The translations under genes were made by a program, and so were the position numbers. Below are positions 8,078 through 16,703 of a stretch of DNA of 64,000 nt, piece after piece (position 1 is the first letter of the stretch; every line of letters begins with the position of its first letter). Location: assembly GCA_947492175.1 (NCBI GenBank), contig CANLMQ010000013.1, positions 62,001 through 126,000 of the forward strand, read 5' to 3'. This stretch comes from an uncultured Draconibacterium sp. GTDB lineage: Bacteria; Bacteroidota; Bacteroidia; Bacteroidales; Prolixibacteraceae. Below the pieces are notes generated by a model. It saw only the letters and a list, made by a program, of their open reading frames with translations. It had not been told where the DNA came from and did no database searches.

Positions 8078-8653
8078 ATGAAACTCAGAAAACTTTTTTG
8101 GATTGGGGTGGTATTACTACCTCTATTGGCCTGCAACGACCCGGACACAACTGTAGAAACTGAAGCAAATTTACAGTTTATTATTCCTCTAAGTTCTATT
8201 GGTTTACAAACGGAAGCTGTTAACGAAACCTATTCATTTTCGGGCTTTGCCACTTTTTGTTTGGCAAACAAAGACAATGCTCAAAATTGCCCTGATAATA
8301 TTTTGAGAGTAACTCCCGGAACCGGTTCTGTTTTAACATTCTCGAACCTGAGCGGAGATATTAGCGAATTAAAAATGGAATGGGGTTTCGACAACGCAGG
8401 TGATTCAGGGACTTATAACATGCAGGGAGAAACTGATTTAATGTTGCCAGAACAAGTACCTGCCAACGGAAATCTTTCAATTAGCCTTGATGAAGTATTA
8501 TCCCCGCTAATTTCACAAGTCGACAGCAATCCAAATAGTTATATCAAACTGATGATCAAGGGAAATTCCAATTTTCAACTTACGTCCATTGCTCAGATGA
8601 AGATACCGATCATTGTAAAACATGAAGTTTCGCCAATCAGGTTTACATTGTAA
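8078..8653 (+). CDS. Predicted lipoprotein of unknown function
   Basis: The frame is open from a TTG at 8054, but I prefer the ATG at 8078. It gives a compact lipoprotein signal (MKLRKLFWIGVVLLPLLACN) with lipobox LLAC. The mature protein of about 170 residues is rich in beta-strand residues and Ser/Asn, with two internal cysteines (FCLANKDNAQNCPDN). I do not recognise a family. It is followed 34 bases later by a perfect 12-bp palindrome. It may be exported to the outer membrane. Confidence 0.7.
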   Translation: MKLRKLFWIGVVLLPLLACNDPDTTVETEANLQFIIPLSSIGLQTEAVNETYSFSGFATFCLANKDNAQNCPDNILRVTPGTGSVLTFSNLSGDISELKMEWGFDNAGDSGTYNMQGETDLMLPEQVPANGNLSISLDEVLSPLISQVDSNPNSYIKLMIKGNSNFQLTSIAQMKIPIIVKHEVSPIRFTL

Positions 8654-8687
8654 TTAAAAGGCAGAAATTGACTAGTAATTCGGGAAA

Positions 8688-8712
8688 CCTGTTCAAATTT
8701 AATTTGAACAGG
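8688..8712. terminator. Perfect 12-bp inverted repeat after the lipoprotein gene
   Basis: CCTGTTCAAATT and AATTTGAACAGG pair exactly around one T. The position just after the stop suggests a terminator, but no clean T-run follows, so a protein-binding palindrome is also possible. Confidence 0.45.
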
Positions 8713-8818
8713 GAAAATAGATTTTGCAATTTTATCATTTCTCCAAACTCTCAATAGCGTATAGGAAAAGATAAATCCGGTTGTCATCAGTCTTTTAATA
8801 ATATTGCTAAAAGAAATC

Positions 8819-8842
8819 ATGAACAAAAAGCCATTTGTTCAT
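8819..8842. promoter_or_regulatory. Inverted repeat upstream of the PAS protein
   Basis: ATGAACAAA and TTTGTTCAT pair exactly over 9 bp around a 6-base centre, 80 bases before the next start codon. It could be an operator or the end hairpin of an upstream transcript. Confidence 0.3.
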
Positions 8843-8921
8843 ACGTGAAATTCAGTATTGATTATACAACAAGGTTTTTATACCTTTAAATGGCTCAAAT
8901 TAAACACAATACCTGTTAATC

Positions 8922-9425
8922 ATGATACAAAACAGAACAATGGCCAACCACAGCTTTGAAATGCTTGCAAAATCTGGCGAATTCTTAAATATCGTTGTAA
9001 ATAACATTACCAACTGCGTGCTGCTACTCGACAGAGAAATGAAACTTCAGGCATTCAACAACGCCTTAAAATCAATTTTCTCGAACAAAGCAGATGAAGA
9101 CATAATGTATATGCGCTGCGGCGAAGCAATCGGTTGTGCCTACCAGATAAATGAAGCAAAAGATTGTGGAAAAACTTCGAAGTGTTCGACCTGTGAATTG
9201 CGATTGGCAGGAATGGAATCTTATTTATACAATAAAGAAATTTATAACGAACACATAAGCCGGCCTTTCTTCAACAAAAACAAACTGCAGGAGATGAAGG
9301 ATTTGAGATTCTCGACCAGAAGCTTTCATTTTCAAAAAGAACGTTATATTATTATGATTGTAGAAGACATTACATCTCTCGTGAAGGAATCCACAACCAT
9401 TCCGGAAACAAATCCAGCTTTCTGA
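8922..9425 (+). CDS. Stand-alone PAS-type sensor domain with a cysteine cluster
   Basis: The 167-residue protein is a single PAS-like fold. The core NNITNCVLLLDREMKLQAFNNALKSIF is followed by an insert with five close cysteines (CGEAIGC, then DCGKTSKCSTC, about residues 66-90) and a final strand RYIIMIVEDIT. In histidine kinases this insert occurs in sensory PAS domains, and it may hold an Fe-S cluster or zinc. No kinase, cyclase or HTH output domain is attached and none is encoded next door, so the protein must act on a partner elsewhere or simply bind a cofactor. No signal peptide is seen. Confidence 0.65.
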   Translation: MIQNRTMANHSFEMLAKSGEFLNIVVNNITNCVLLLDREMKLQAFNNALKSIFSNKADEDIMYMRCGEAIGCAYQINEAKDCGKTSKCSTCELRLAGMESYLYNKEIYNEHISRPFFNKNKLQEMKDLRFSTRSFHFQKERYIIMIVEDITSLVKESTTIPETNPAF

Positions 9426-9451
9426 ATAAACATCCTACCTGATGTTATACC

Positions 9452-9482
9452 AAAAAAGCCATCCGAAATAAATCGAATGGCT
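9452..9482 (-). terminator. Terminator of the secG operon
   Basis: Read on the minus strand, AGCCATTCGA pairs with TCGGATGGCT (one mismatch) and is followed by a run of six T. It lies about 25 bases after the secG stop. Confidence 0.7.
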
Positions 9483-9507
9483 TCAATATCTTGTAAATAT
9501 TTAGATC

Positions 9508-9867
9508 TTAATTTTCTCCTTCGTCTGTTGCAGGAGTTTCTTCATTTCCTGCAGGAGCAGTAGTTGGGAATGTTGGAACCTGAGTTGGGTCAACCGCAGT
9601 TTCAATTTGCTCCTGAACACGACTTTGATCAACACCCGCTTTCTCGCGAGGAATAAAACCGGCTCCTACTACCGATAAAAACAACAATAAACCAGCTAAA
9701 AACCATGTGCCTTTCTCAAGAAAGTCGGTTGTTTTACGCACGCCCATTACCTGACCTGATGATTGGAAATTACTTGCCAAACCTCCACCTTTTGAGTTTT
9801 GCACCAAAACAATCAGTACCAAAAGGATACAAACGATCAATAATAAAACAGTTATAAAAATATACAT
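9508..9867 (-). CDS. secG: Preprotein translocase subunit SecG
   Basis: This small inner-membrane partner of SecYE has two membrane spans, at about residues 2-22 and 55-72, separated by the typical VQNSKGGGLASNF loop. The 119-residue length includes an acidic, Pro/Thr-rich C-terminal tail common in Bacteroidota SecG. It is the last gene of a minus-strand operon (sigma-54 regulator, lptE, TPR protein, secG) and begins 6 bases after the TPR gene. Confidence 0.9.
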   Translation of the reverse strand: MYIFITVLLLIVCILLVLIVLVQNSKGGGLASNFQSSGQVMGVRKTTDFLEKGTWFLAGLLLFLSVVGAGFIPREKAGVDQSRVQEQIETAVDPTQVPTFPTTAPAGNEETPATDEGEN

Positions 9868-9873
9868 CTTCTT

Positions 9874-10461
9874 CTAGTTATTATTCTTTAATACTTCAAT
9901 TTCTTTAATACGGGCTGCAAAGTAAACACTTTTTTCCGGATATTTCAAACTTAATTTCTGATAGGCTTGCTGTGCTTTTTCAAAGTTATTCTGTTGAAAA
10001 TAAATAGACGCCAGCGTTTCGGTAATTATCTCATCATTTTCAGCCACCGATTTTTCCAAAAGAGCCCTGTTTTCATGAGAACCAGCCCCCTTGTTCTTTT
10101 GCCGGATTATTCCAGTTTCGGCACTTAAAAACCTATCGATAAGCGAATTACTTTCGACCGACTCTCCCTCAAGTTGATACAAAGAAGAAGCTGCTTTAAG
10201 TTTTTCAATGCCGGGTTGTTTTGCGGGCAGTTCTGAGTTTAAAAACCGAAACAGATTTTTTCGTTCAGGAACCATTACGGCTACTTTTTTTAAAACAACA
10301 TCGTAATCTTCCCGGTTACAAGTTTTCAAATTCTTTAAATAGAGCATCCATCCTGCCTGAAACCACGGATATTCATCCGAAAGATTTTTAAATTCTTCCA
10401 GTGTCGCTTCATTCAATTGTTCAGCATCCTGCAGATATGTTAAAAATTGCTCATTATTCAT
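9874..10461 (-). CDS. Tetratricopeptide-containing protein
   Basis: The 195-residue soluble protein ends with a TPR-like helix pair (ETLASIYFQQNNFEKAQQAYQ, then KLSLKYPEKSVYFAARI). The N-terminal half (LQDAEQLNEATLEEFKNLSDEYPWFQAG) is helical and resembles the small protein often found between lptE and secG in Bacteroidota. It starts 2 bases after lptE and ends 6 bases before secG, so the operon is tight. No enzymatic motif is present. A scaffold or assembly role in envelope biogenesis is inferred only from position. Confidence 0.75.
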   Translation of the reverse strand: MNNEQFLTYLQDAEQLNEATLEEFKNLSDEYPWFQAGWMLYLKNLKTCNREDYDVVLKKVAVMVPERKNLFRFLNSELPAKQPGIEKLKAASSLYQLEGESVESNSLIDRFLSAETGIIRQKNKGAGSHENRALLEKSVAENDEIITETLASIYFQQNNFEKAQQAYQKLSLKYPEKSVYFAARIKEIEVLKNNN

Positions 10462-10463
10462 AT

Positions 10464-10979
10464 TTACCAGCTTGCAATGGTTGCATTAAAAATATCATCG
10501 TTCAGTTTTTTAATAATCTCAACAATAAGCTCATCCTCTACACTACTTATTGGCAAATTACTGTCAAAGTCTTCGTAAGCAGAGAACGTCTTCTCAAAAC
10601 TGTCGTCAGGTACTTTGTGGTTTGTGTATTTTAATTTAATCGTTACCGTTAACCTTGTTTGTGCCGACAGGTCTTCTTTTTGAATAGACATCGGGCGAAA
10701 ATCATACCCTGTAATTTGTCCCTCAAATTCTATGTCACCGTTTTCCGATATTTCATCTAAAGAAGTCTGGCGTTGGAGTTTCTCGCGCAATTGTTCAGTA
10801 AAACTCTGGCTTAAGGTTGGATTAATCAGTCGTGCTCTGTTCGGAAAATAATAAACTGTAAAAGTTTTTTCGAGCACCATCGGTTTCGATCCGGTAAAAT
10901 TATATTTTATCTGACATGCTGAAAAGACAACAACTCCCAACAAAGCCACTATAAAAATCCTGACAATTTGTTTCAACAT
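10464..10979 (-). CDS. lptE: LPS-assembly lipoprotein LptE-like
   Basis: The 171-residue protein has a lipoprotein signal (lipobox VFSAC, Cys21) and then the LptE-type core: KYNFTGSKPM, then RARLINPTLSQSFTEQLREKLQRQTSL, then FEGQITGYDFRPMSIQ and LTVTIKLKYTN. LptE plugs the LptD barrel and helps place LPS in the outer leaflet. It is 4 bases downstream of the sigma-54 activator gene, an order often seen in Bacteroidota. The gene symbol rests on family and context. Confidence 0.82.
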   Translation of the reverse strand: MLKQIVRIFIVALLGVVVFSACQIKYNFTGSKPMVLEKTFTVYYFPNRARLINPTLSQSFTEQLREKLQRQTSLDEISENGDIEFEGQITGYDFRPMSIQKEDLSAQTRLTVTIKLKYTNHKVPDDSFEKTFSAYEDFDSNLPISSVEDELIVEIIKKLNDDIFNATIASW

Positions 10980-10983
10980 AAAT

Positions 10984-12216
10984 TTATCCCTTAATATCGT
11001 ATTCTTTTATTTTTCTGTAAAGTGTGCGTTCAGAAATACCCAACTCCTGTGCGGCATATTTCCTTTTTCCACGATGTTTATCTAAAGCCTTTTTAATCAG
11101 CTCAATTTCTTTGTCTGCCAAAGAAAGCGATTCTTCCACAAATTCTTCTGTATCCTGAATATTTTCTTTGTCAACCTGAGTTATATGAATAGGATTCTGC
11201 ACCGAATCTTTTGGAGCAAAACCACCATCTTCAGTATTGTACAAATTCCTGATTATCTGTGCCTGGTCTCCCGAAATAGGGGCATCGCGGTTTTCCATCA
11301 GATCGAGTACAAGTTTTTTCAGATCGGTCATGTCGTTTTTCATATCGAAAAGTACCTTGTACAGAATCTCGCGTTCGTTTGCAAACGATTTATTCTCTTC
11401 GCTACTTGAAAAAACTGCGGGTAAATTTTTAGACGCGTCAGCAGGCAAATAGTGTCTTAACACATCGCCCGAAATTTCTCGTTCTTTTTCAATAATGGAA
11501 ATTTGTTCGGTAATATTTTTTAACTGCCTGATATTTCCCGGCCACCTGTAGTTTACCAAAACCGAACGTGCTTCTTCGGTTAAACGAACAGGAGGCATTC
11601 TGTATTTCTCCGCAAAATCGCGGGCAAATTTTCGAAACAATAAATTTATATCATCAGTTCTTTCGCGTAGAGGTAAAACCGTAATTGGCAGGGTATTTAA
11701 ACGGTAATACAAATCTTCTCTAAACTTACCTTCTTCAATTGCTGAAGGAATATTTACATTGGTTGCAGCAATTACACGCACATTGGTTTTAATTACTTTC
11801 GACGACCCCACCTTTATAAATTCACCGGTTTCAAGCACCCGAAGTAACCTGGCTTGTGTAGAAAGCGGTAATTCTCCAATTTCATCTAAAAAAATTGTTC
11901 CGCCGTCGGCCTCCTGAAAATATCCTTTCCTATCGGCCAAAGCCCCTGTAAAAGCTCCTTTTTCGTGTCCAAAAAGTTCCGAATCAATCGTTCCTTCAGG
12001 AATTGCCCCACAGTTAACTGCAATATATTTTCCATGTTTCCGGCTCGAAAACTGATGAATAATCTGAGGAAATATTTCTTTCCCCACACCACTTTCTCCT
12101 GTAACCAAAACCGACAAATCGGTTGGGGCAACCTGCACCGCAACTTCAATGGCACGATTTAATCCGGCCGTGTTTCCAACAATTTCAAACCTTTGTTTTA
12201 TAGCTTGTACATCCAT
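10984..12216 (-). CDS. Sigma-54-dependent transcriptional activator without a receiver domain
   Basis: The 410-residue protein begins almost directly with the AAA+ domain. Walker A is GESGVGKE (40-47), the sigma-54 contact loop GAFTGA is at 87-92, and Walker B GGTIFLDE is at about 105-112. A Fis-type HTH closes the protein (AAQELGISERTLYRKIKEY). A linker of about 100 residues separates the two. No receiver, GAF or PAS domain precedes the AAA+ module, so activity is probably set by expression or by an unknown partner. It heads the lptE-TPR-secG operon. Targets cannot be read from the window. Confidence 0.93.
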   Translation of the reverse strand: MDVQAIKQRFEIVGNTAGLNRAIEVAVQVAPTDLSVLVTGESGVGKEIFPQIIHQFSSRKHGKYIAVNCGAIPEGTIDSELFGHEKGAFTGALADRKGYFQEADGGTIFLDEIGELPLSTQARLLRVLETGEFIKVGSSKVIKTNVRVIAATNVNIPSAIEEGKFREDLYYRLNTLPITVLPLRERTDDINLLFRKFARDFAEKYRMPPVRLTEEARSVLVNYRWPGNIRQLKNITEQISIIEKEREISGDVLRHYLPADASKNLPAVFSSSEENKSFANEREILYKVLFDMKNDMTDLKKLVLDLMENRDAPISGDQAQIIRNLYNTEDGGFAPKDSVQNPIHITQVDKENIQDTEEFVEESLSLADKEIELIKKALDKHRGKRKYAAQELGISERTLYRKIKEYDIKG

Positions 12217-12239
12217 GTTTTATCAATATGAACAATTTG

Positions 12240-12247
12240 CAAATTTA
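12240..12247 (-). promoter_or_regulatory. Candidate -7 element of the sigma-54 activator operon
   Basis: On the minus strand TAAATTTG matches TAnnTTTG fully and would place the start about 19 bases before the ATG. I see no -33 TTG. Confidence 0.4.
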
Positions 12248-12355
12248 CAATTTTTAGTTGGCTATGATAATTAGGAGCATACAATTAAGTTTTTTTATTC
12301 TTTTTATAATCGGAATGAGCAATAAAAAGGATTCAAAAAATCGGTTTTAGATTAT

Positions 12356-12363
12356 TATCTTTG
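12356..12363 (+). promoter_or_regulatory. Candidate -7 element of kdsB
   Basis: TATCTTTG matches TAnnTTTG fully, about 130 bases before the kdsB start. No clear -33 element is seen. Confidence 0.4.
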
Positions 12364-12495
12364 GCGTTTGAAATTTTCGTGTTATTGAAAAAGCAATCTG
12401 AACGATGAAACGAGCATGACGAATCTTTTGGAACCGGCCAAAATTAAAAAATCATGTAAGTTCCTTCTTATACCTTAATTAACAATTTATACAAG

Positions 12496-13233
12496 ATGAA
12501 ATTTGTTGGAATAATTCCTGCCCGATATGAATCAACCCGTTTCCCGGGAAAACCGCTTGCAATTATTAAAGAAAAACCGATGATCCAGTGGGTATACGAA
12601 AATGCATCGAAAGCATTGGATGAAGTTTTTGTGGCAACCGATGATGAGCGGATTTTTAAAGCCGTTGAAGCCTTTGGCGGGAAGGTAGTATATACATTGT
12701 CGACTCACCAAAGCGGCACCGACCGTTGTGCAGAGGCAGCTAATAAAATTGCTGCACATGTTGATTTTGATGTGGTTGTAAATATTCAGGGTGACGAACC
12801 TTTTATCCAGACTCAACAAATTGAACTTTTAAAATCGTGTTTTCAATCGGATGCCGAAATAGCAACACTGGTAAAAAAGATAGATTCGTCTGAAGAGCTT
12901 TTTAATCCGAACAGGCCCAAAGTTGTAATCGGCACAAATAACAATGCACTTTATTTTAGTCGATTGCCTATTCCGTTTATTCGCGGAACTGAAGAAAAAG
13001 ACTGGTTGGCAAAAAACACATTTTGGGCACACATTGGAATGTATGCTTTTAAGGCAGATGTACTCCAGAAAATTACTAAACTAAAACAGGGAAAACTAGA
13101 ACTAGCAGAATCATTGGAACAGTTGCGCTGGCTCGAAAACGACTACAAAATAAAAACCGCCGAAACGCAAACCCAATCTATCGGAATTGATACTCCCGAT
13201 GACTTAGAAGCTGCGCTGAATTTATTCAATTAA
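12496..13233 (+). CDS. kdsB: CMP-Kdo synthetase (3-deoxy-manno-octulosonate cytidylyltransferase)
   Basis: The enzyme activates Kdo with CTP to give CMP-Kdo for the LPS inner core. The 245-residue protein has the family N-terminus IIPARYESTRFPGKPL (nucleotide-binding loop), the YTLSTHQSGTDRCAEAA block, VNIQGDEPF with its metal-binding aspartate, and the late IGIDTPDDLEAAL motif. The gene stands alone on the plus strand, divergent from the sigma-54/lptE operon, so both flanks concern LPS. Confidence 0.96.
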   Translation: MKFVGIIPARYESTRFPGKPLAIIKEKPMIQWVYENASKALDEVFVATDDERIFKAVEAFGGKVVYTLSTHQSGTDRCAEAANKIAAHVDFDVVVNIQGDEPFIQTQQIELLKSCFQSDAEIATLVKKIDSSEELFNPNRPKVVIGTNNNALYFSRLPIPFIRGTEEKDWLAKNTFWAHIGMYAFKADVLQKITKLKQGKLELAESLEQLRWLENDYKIKTAETQTQSIGIDTPDDLEAALNLFN

Positions 13234-13360
13234 CTTGCTCCGGTTATTTTTCGATTAAACCCAACCGGTATTGCAACTGTTTTCATTTTTAGCTGTCACT
13301 TAATTAATGAGGCATGTTATTTGTAATGCTTTAGCTTGAAAACAAGAAAACACGTTTGCC

Positions 13361-13714
13361 ATGAAAAAATATATACTTTCAATTCTACTGGGATTATTGA
13401 TTTTACCCGGACTCGCACAAACTGCCGAATGGGATAGCTCGTTTACCGAAAAATCAGAAATTGAAACAGAACTGGAAATTTACCCCAATCCTTGTAAAAA
13501 CAACAAAATAACGGTTGATTTCAACTCAAACGAAATTTCAGAGATAAGACTAACCAACATTACCGGCAAACAGGTTCTGCTAAGAAATTTTAAAACGCCA
13601 ACTTACAAAACTCAAATTTTACTCAATGAAATACCCAATGGAATTTATATCATACAGGTAATCTCTTCGGATAAATTAAAAGTGGTAAAAAAACTTATTA
13701 TATCCAGAAATTAA
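13361..13714 (+). CDS. Small secreted protein consisting mainly of a T9SS sorting domain
   Basis: The 117-residue protein has a Sec signal peptide (MKKYILSILLGLLILPGLAQ), a spacer of about 20 acidic residues, and then a type A type IX secretion C-terminal domain: YPNPCKNNKITVDF, IRLTNITGKQVLLRNF and IPNGIYIIQVISSDKLKVVKKLII. That domain normally directs a large passenger across the outer membrane and to cell-surface attachment. Here there is essentially no passenger. It could be a small surface peptide, a remnant of a larger gene, or a decoy substrate. The frame is intact from start to stop. Confidence 0.8.
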   Translation: MKKYILSILLGLLILPGLAQTAEWDSSFTEKSEIETELEIYPNPCKNNKITVDFNSNEISEIRLTNITGKQVLLRNFKTPTYKTQILLNEIPNGIYIIQVISSDKLKVVKKLIISRN

Positions 13715-13871
13715 TTTCCTATTGGCAAATTTTACAAATACCCCCTTGAAAGATTCTTTTCAATCACCAGAATTTCTTTTAACAAAAGGTTAATCTCCTC
13801 AAAGACATCATTCCTTTCAATATTCATTTGTCTTTGTATCTTTACAATATCCTAATCTAACTATAAAAAAA

Positions 13872-16670
13872 ATGAAACACGTATTTTTATATTTTATTAT
13901 TCTTGCATTTTTAACTTCCTGTCAAACAAAAACGAACACCGATATTTGGATAGCAACCGCACCGGCCGGAGAACGTTTTGTTGAGATAAACCAAACCGGT
14001 ACTACAATTATTCCCAATGGCCGGCTACTCACTCCTGCCGGAAAAAGTATTGTAGTTGCACCACACCCGTACGGATTAACTTTAAGTCCGGACGGAAATA
14101 CTGCGATAACCGCCAATTCGGGAACAAATCCACTTTCCATAACAATAATAAGAAATATTCTTTCCGATAATCCTGAAGTACAGCAGATACCACCCGGCCC
14201 TTCCACAGACAAGGGAGTGTTGGCTTCCGTTTTTATGGGACTGGCTGTTTCAAAAGATAACAGCGTGGTTTATGTAGCCGGCGGACAAGAAAATAAAGTA
14301 TTCATTTTCGACCTAAAAACCGGTGAGAAAAAAGGATTTATCGATTGCGCTTTTCAATCGGAAGACGATGATTACACCCATGGTTATATTGGTGACTTAA
14401 TCTTGTCGAAAGACGGGGAAAAATTATATGCTGTTGATCAGATCGGATTCCGGATGATGATTATTAATACGGGAACAAATACACTGGAACACAACATTCC
14501 GGTTGGCCGCTATCCGTTTGGGATTTGCCTTTCGCCCGATGAAAAGAAAGTGTATGTTGCGAATGTAGGTATGTTTCAGTACAACCTGATTGATGGAATT
14601 ACCAAAGACAACCTAACCGACAAAGCTCTGAAATACCCGGCTTTTGCTTATGGAAGTGAAGAGATGATTAAAGGAATTAAAAATGACAGTGTTTCAATTC
14701 CGGGGTTAGGAGACATGAATTCTACTGAAGCTTTTTCCGTTTTTACGGTAAGCATTGAAAATCCTGATCAGCCTGAAGTTATTGCCAAAACAAAAACCGG
14801 CAATCTGGTTGGAGCTTTAGTTGAAGGCATTCCTGCTGTTGGCGGTGCAAGCCCGAATTCTCTGGTAGCGACCAACGATTATGTATTTGTAACCAACGGA
14901 ACAAACGACAACATCTCAGTAATTTCGATTGAAAAAGACACAGTTGTAAATACCATTTATCTGAAACCCGATAAACGGATACAACAATTTCGCGGAGTAA
15001 TTCCATTTGGGTTAGCACTCTCGCCTGACAACCAGCGTTTGTATGTAGCTTGTTCGGGGATTAATGCAGTTGCTGTAATCGATGCTCAAAAACTTGAAGT
15101 AAAGGGTTACATTCCAACCGGATGGTTTCCGTCCAAACTAAAAGTGAGTAAAAATGGTAAAAAATTGATTGTCTCAAACGCCAAAGGTTTTGGTAGTGGT
15201 CCTAATGGTGGAGAATCGTTTAACCGCGGCCCGGAAGGAAGTTACATCGGATCTCTAATGAAGGGAACAGTGCAGGTTCTAGATATTCCATCTGATGAGA
15301 AGTTAAATGATTACACACAACAGGTAATTGCCAACAACTTCAATTTTGAAAAAGCATCATCCGAAAAATTTGCCTACCGAGAAAATAATCCGGTCCCACT
15401 ATATCCGGGAGAGCAAGAAAGTCCAATAAAACACATTGTTTTTATTTCGAAAGAAAACCGCACCTACGACGAAGTTTTCGGACAGGTTGAAAAAGGTAAA
15501 GGCGATCCGTTTCTCGCGCGATACGGCAAAGAGGTTTCATTCCGGAATAATAAAAAAACTGCTTCGGTTGAAAATGCCGATGTTATGGTAAATCACCTGA
15601 AAATTGCGCGTGATTTTGCCATTTCTGATAACTTTTATGTCGATGCAGATGTTTCTGCCGACGGCCACCGCTGGCTTGTGAATACCTATCCAAACGAATG
15701 GTGCGAAACCTGCACCGCTGCCAGTTACGGAGGTAACCGCTCTTTTAATTTTGACTCTAAAGCTCCCGGTGTTTATGCGATGAACGGAGCTGCAGGAGCT
15801 ATTTACCCGGAAGATTATAACGAGGCCGGATCTATGTGGGACCACCTCGAACGTAACAATATCGACTTTTTCAATTTTGGATTCAGCATCATGTTTGAGC
15901 CATCAATTTATGAAGCAAAATTCAAATATCAGGGAAACCGGCATTATGTAAACTACCCGCTGCCACAACCCATCTGGGAAAGAACATCAAAAGAATATCC
16001 AACATATAATACTGCAATTCCCGATCAATTCAGAATTGATCAATTCAAAAAAGAATTCAACGAAAAATGGATGAATGGGAACGATACAATGCCTTCGTTA
16101 CTAACTGTAATCATCCCAAATGATCATGGAGCCGGAGACAGGCCTGAAGCGGGTTATCCTTTCCGTGAAAGCTACATGGCCGATAACGATTTGGCCGTAG
16201 GCAGAATTGTGGAATTTCTTTCGCATACTCCCTACTGGGAAAATATGCTGATAGTAATTACAGAAGACGACGCACAAAACGGGGTTGACCATGTAGATGC
16301 ACACCGCAGTGTTTTAATGCTAGTTTCACCCTGGGTAAAAAAAGATTATGTGAGTCATGTTCATTACAGTTTTGGAAGTATTTTCAAAACCTTCTGGAAT
16401 ATTCTCGGACTCCCCTATTTGAATCAATATGATGCAGGAGCAAATGACCTGCACGATTTCTTCACCGACACTCCGGATTATACCCCTTACAGAGCAGTTC
16501 CGGTTGACTCTCGAATATTCGAGCCACAAAAAGCACTCGATCCTTTTGATGAAAACTTTGACTGGGAAGCACTGGAAGAGGCACCAAAAATGGACAACAA
16601 AGAAGATATGATCAGGGAAAGTAAGGAGCGAGATGAAGACCGACTTGATAACCGGGAAAAAGTAGAATAA
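13872..16670 (+). CDS. YncE-type beta-propeller/phosphoesterase lipoprotein, copy 1
   Basis: The 932-residue protein begins with a lipoprotein signal (lipobox FLTSC). The first half (about 30-480) is a seven-bladed YncE-like propeller with repeated GLTLSPDGNTAI, GICLSPDEKKVYVAN and GLALSPDNQRLYVAC blades. The second half (about 515-900) is a PF04185-type phosphoesterase: HIVFISKENRTYDEVFG (Glu528 in the ENRTYD motif), SADGHRW, IIPNDHGAGDRP and TEDDAQNGVDHVDAHRS. By analogy with Francisella AcpA, the EN, NDH and EDD residues bind metal. It differs from copies 2 and 3 in having NDHGAGDRP rather than NDHTSGTRPG and a Cys pair (WCETCTAAS). It starts a run of four plus-strand genes. The substrate is unknown. 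Confidence 0.85.
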   Translation: MKHVFLYFIILAFLTSCQTKTNTDIWIATAPAGERFVEINQTGTTIIPNGRLLTPAGKSIVVAPHPYGLTLSPDGNTAITANSGTNPLSITIIRNILSDNPEVQQIPPGPSTDKGVLASVFMGLAVSKDNSVVYVAGGQENKVFIFDLKTGEKKGFIDCAFQSEDDDYTHGYIGDLILSKDGEKLYAVDQIGFRMMIINTGTNTLEHNIPVGRYPFGICLSPDEKKVYVANVGMFQYNLIDGITKDNLTDKALKYPAFAYGSEEMIKGIKNDSVSIPGLGDMNSTEAFSVFTVSIENPDQPEVIAKTKTGNLVGALVEGIPAVGGASPNSLVATNDYVFVTNGTNDNISVISIEKDTVVNTIYLKPDKRIQQFRGVIPFGLALSPDNQRLYVACSGINAVAVIDAQKLEVKGYIPTGWFPSKLKVSKNGKKLIVSNAKGFGSGPNGGESFNRGPEGSYIGSLMKGTVQVLDIPSDEKLNDYTQQVIANNFNFEKASSEKFAYRENNPVPLYPGEQESPIKHIVFISKENRTYDEVFGQVEKGKGDPFLARYGKEVSFRNNKKTASVENADVMVNHLKIARDFAISDNFYVDADVSADGHRWLVNTYPNEWCETCTAASYGGNRSFNFDSKAPGVYAMNGAAGAIYPEDYNEAGSMWDHLERNNIDFFNFGFSIMFEPSIYEAKFKYQGNRHYVNYPLPQPIWERTSKEYPTYNTAIPDQFRIDQFKKEFNEKWMNGNDTMPSLLTVIIPNDHGAGDRPEAGYPFRESYMADNDLAVGRIVEFLSHTPYWENMLIVITEDDAQNGVDHVDAHRSVLMLVSPWVKKDYVSHVHYSFGSIFKTFWNILGLPYLNQYDAGANDLHDFFTDTPDYTPYRAVPVDSRIFEPQKALDPFDENFDWEALEEAPKMDNKEDMIRESKERDEDRLDNREKVE

Positions 16671-16703
16671 TTTTTACACACACGAATCATAAATCTATCA
16701 GTT

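Noticed and set aside
8593..8826. 77-codon minus-strand frame after the small lipoprotein
   Set aside because: It runs through the 12-bp palindrome and the end of the lipoprotein gene, with no recognisable protein features.
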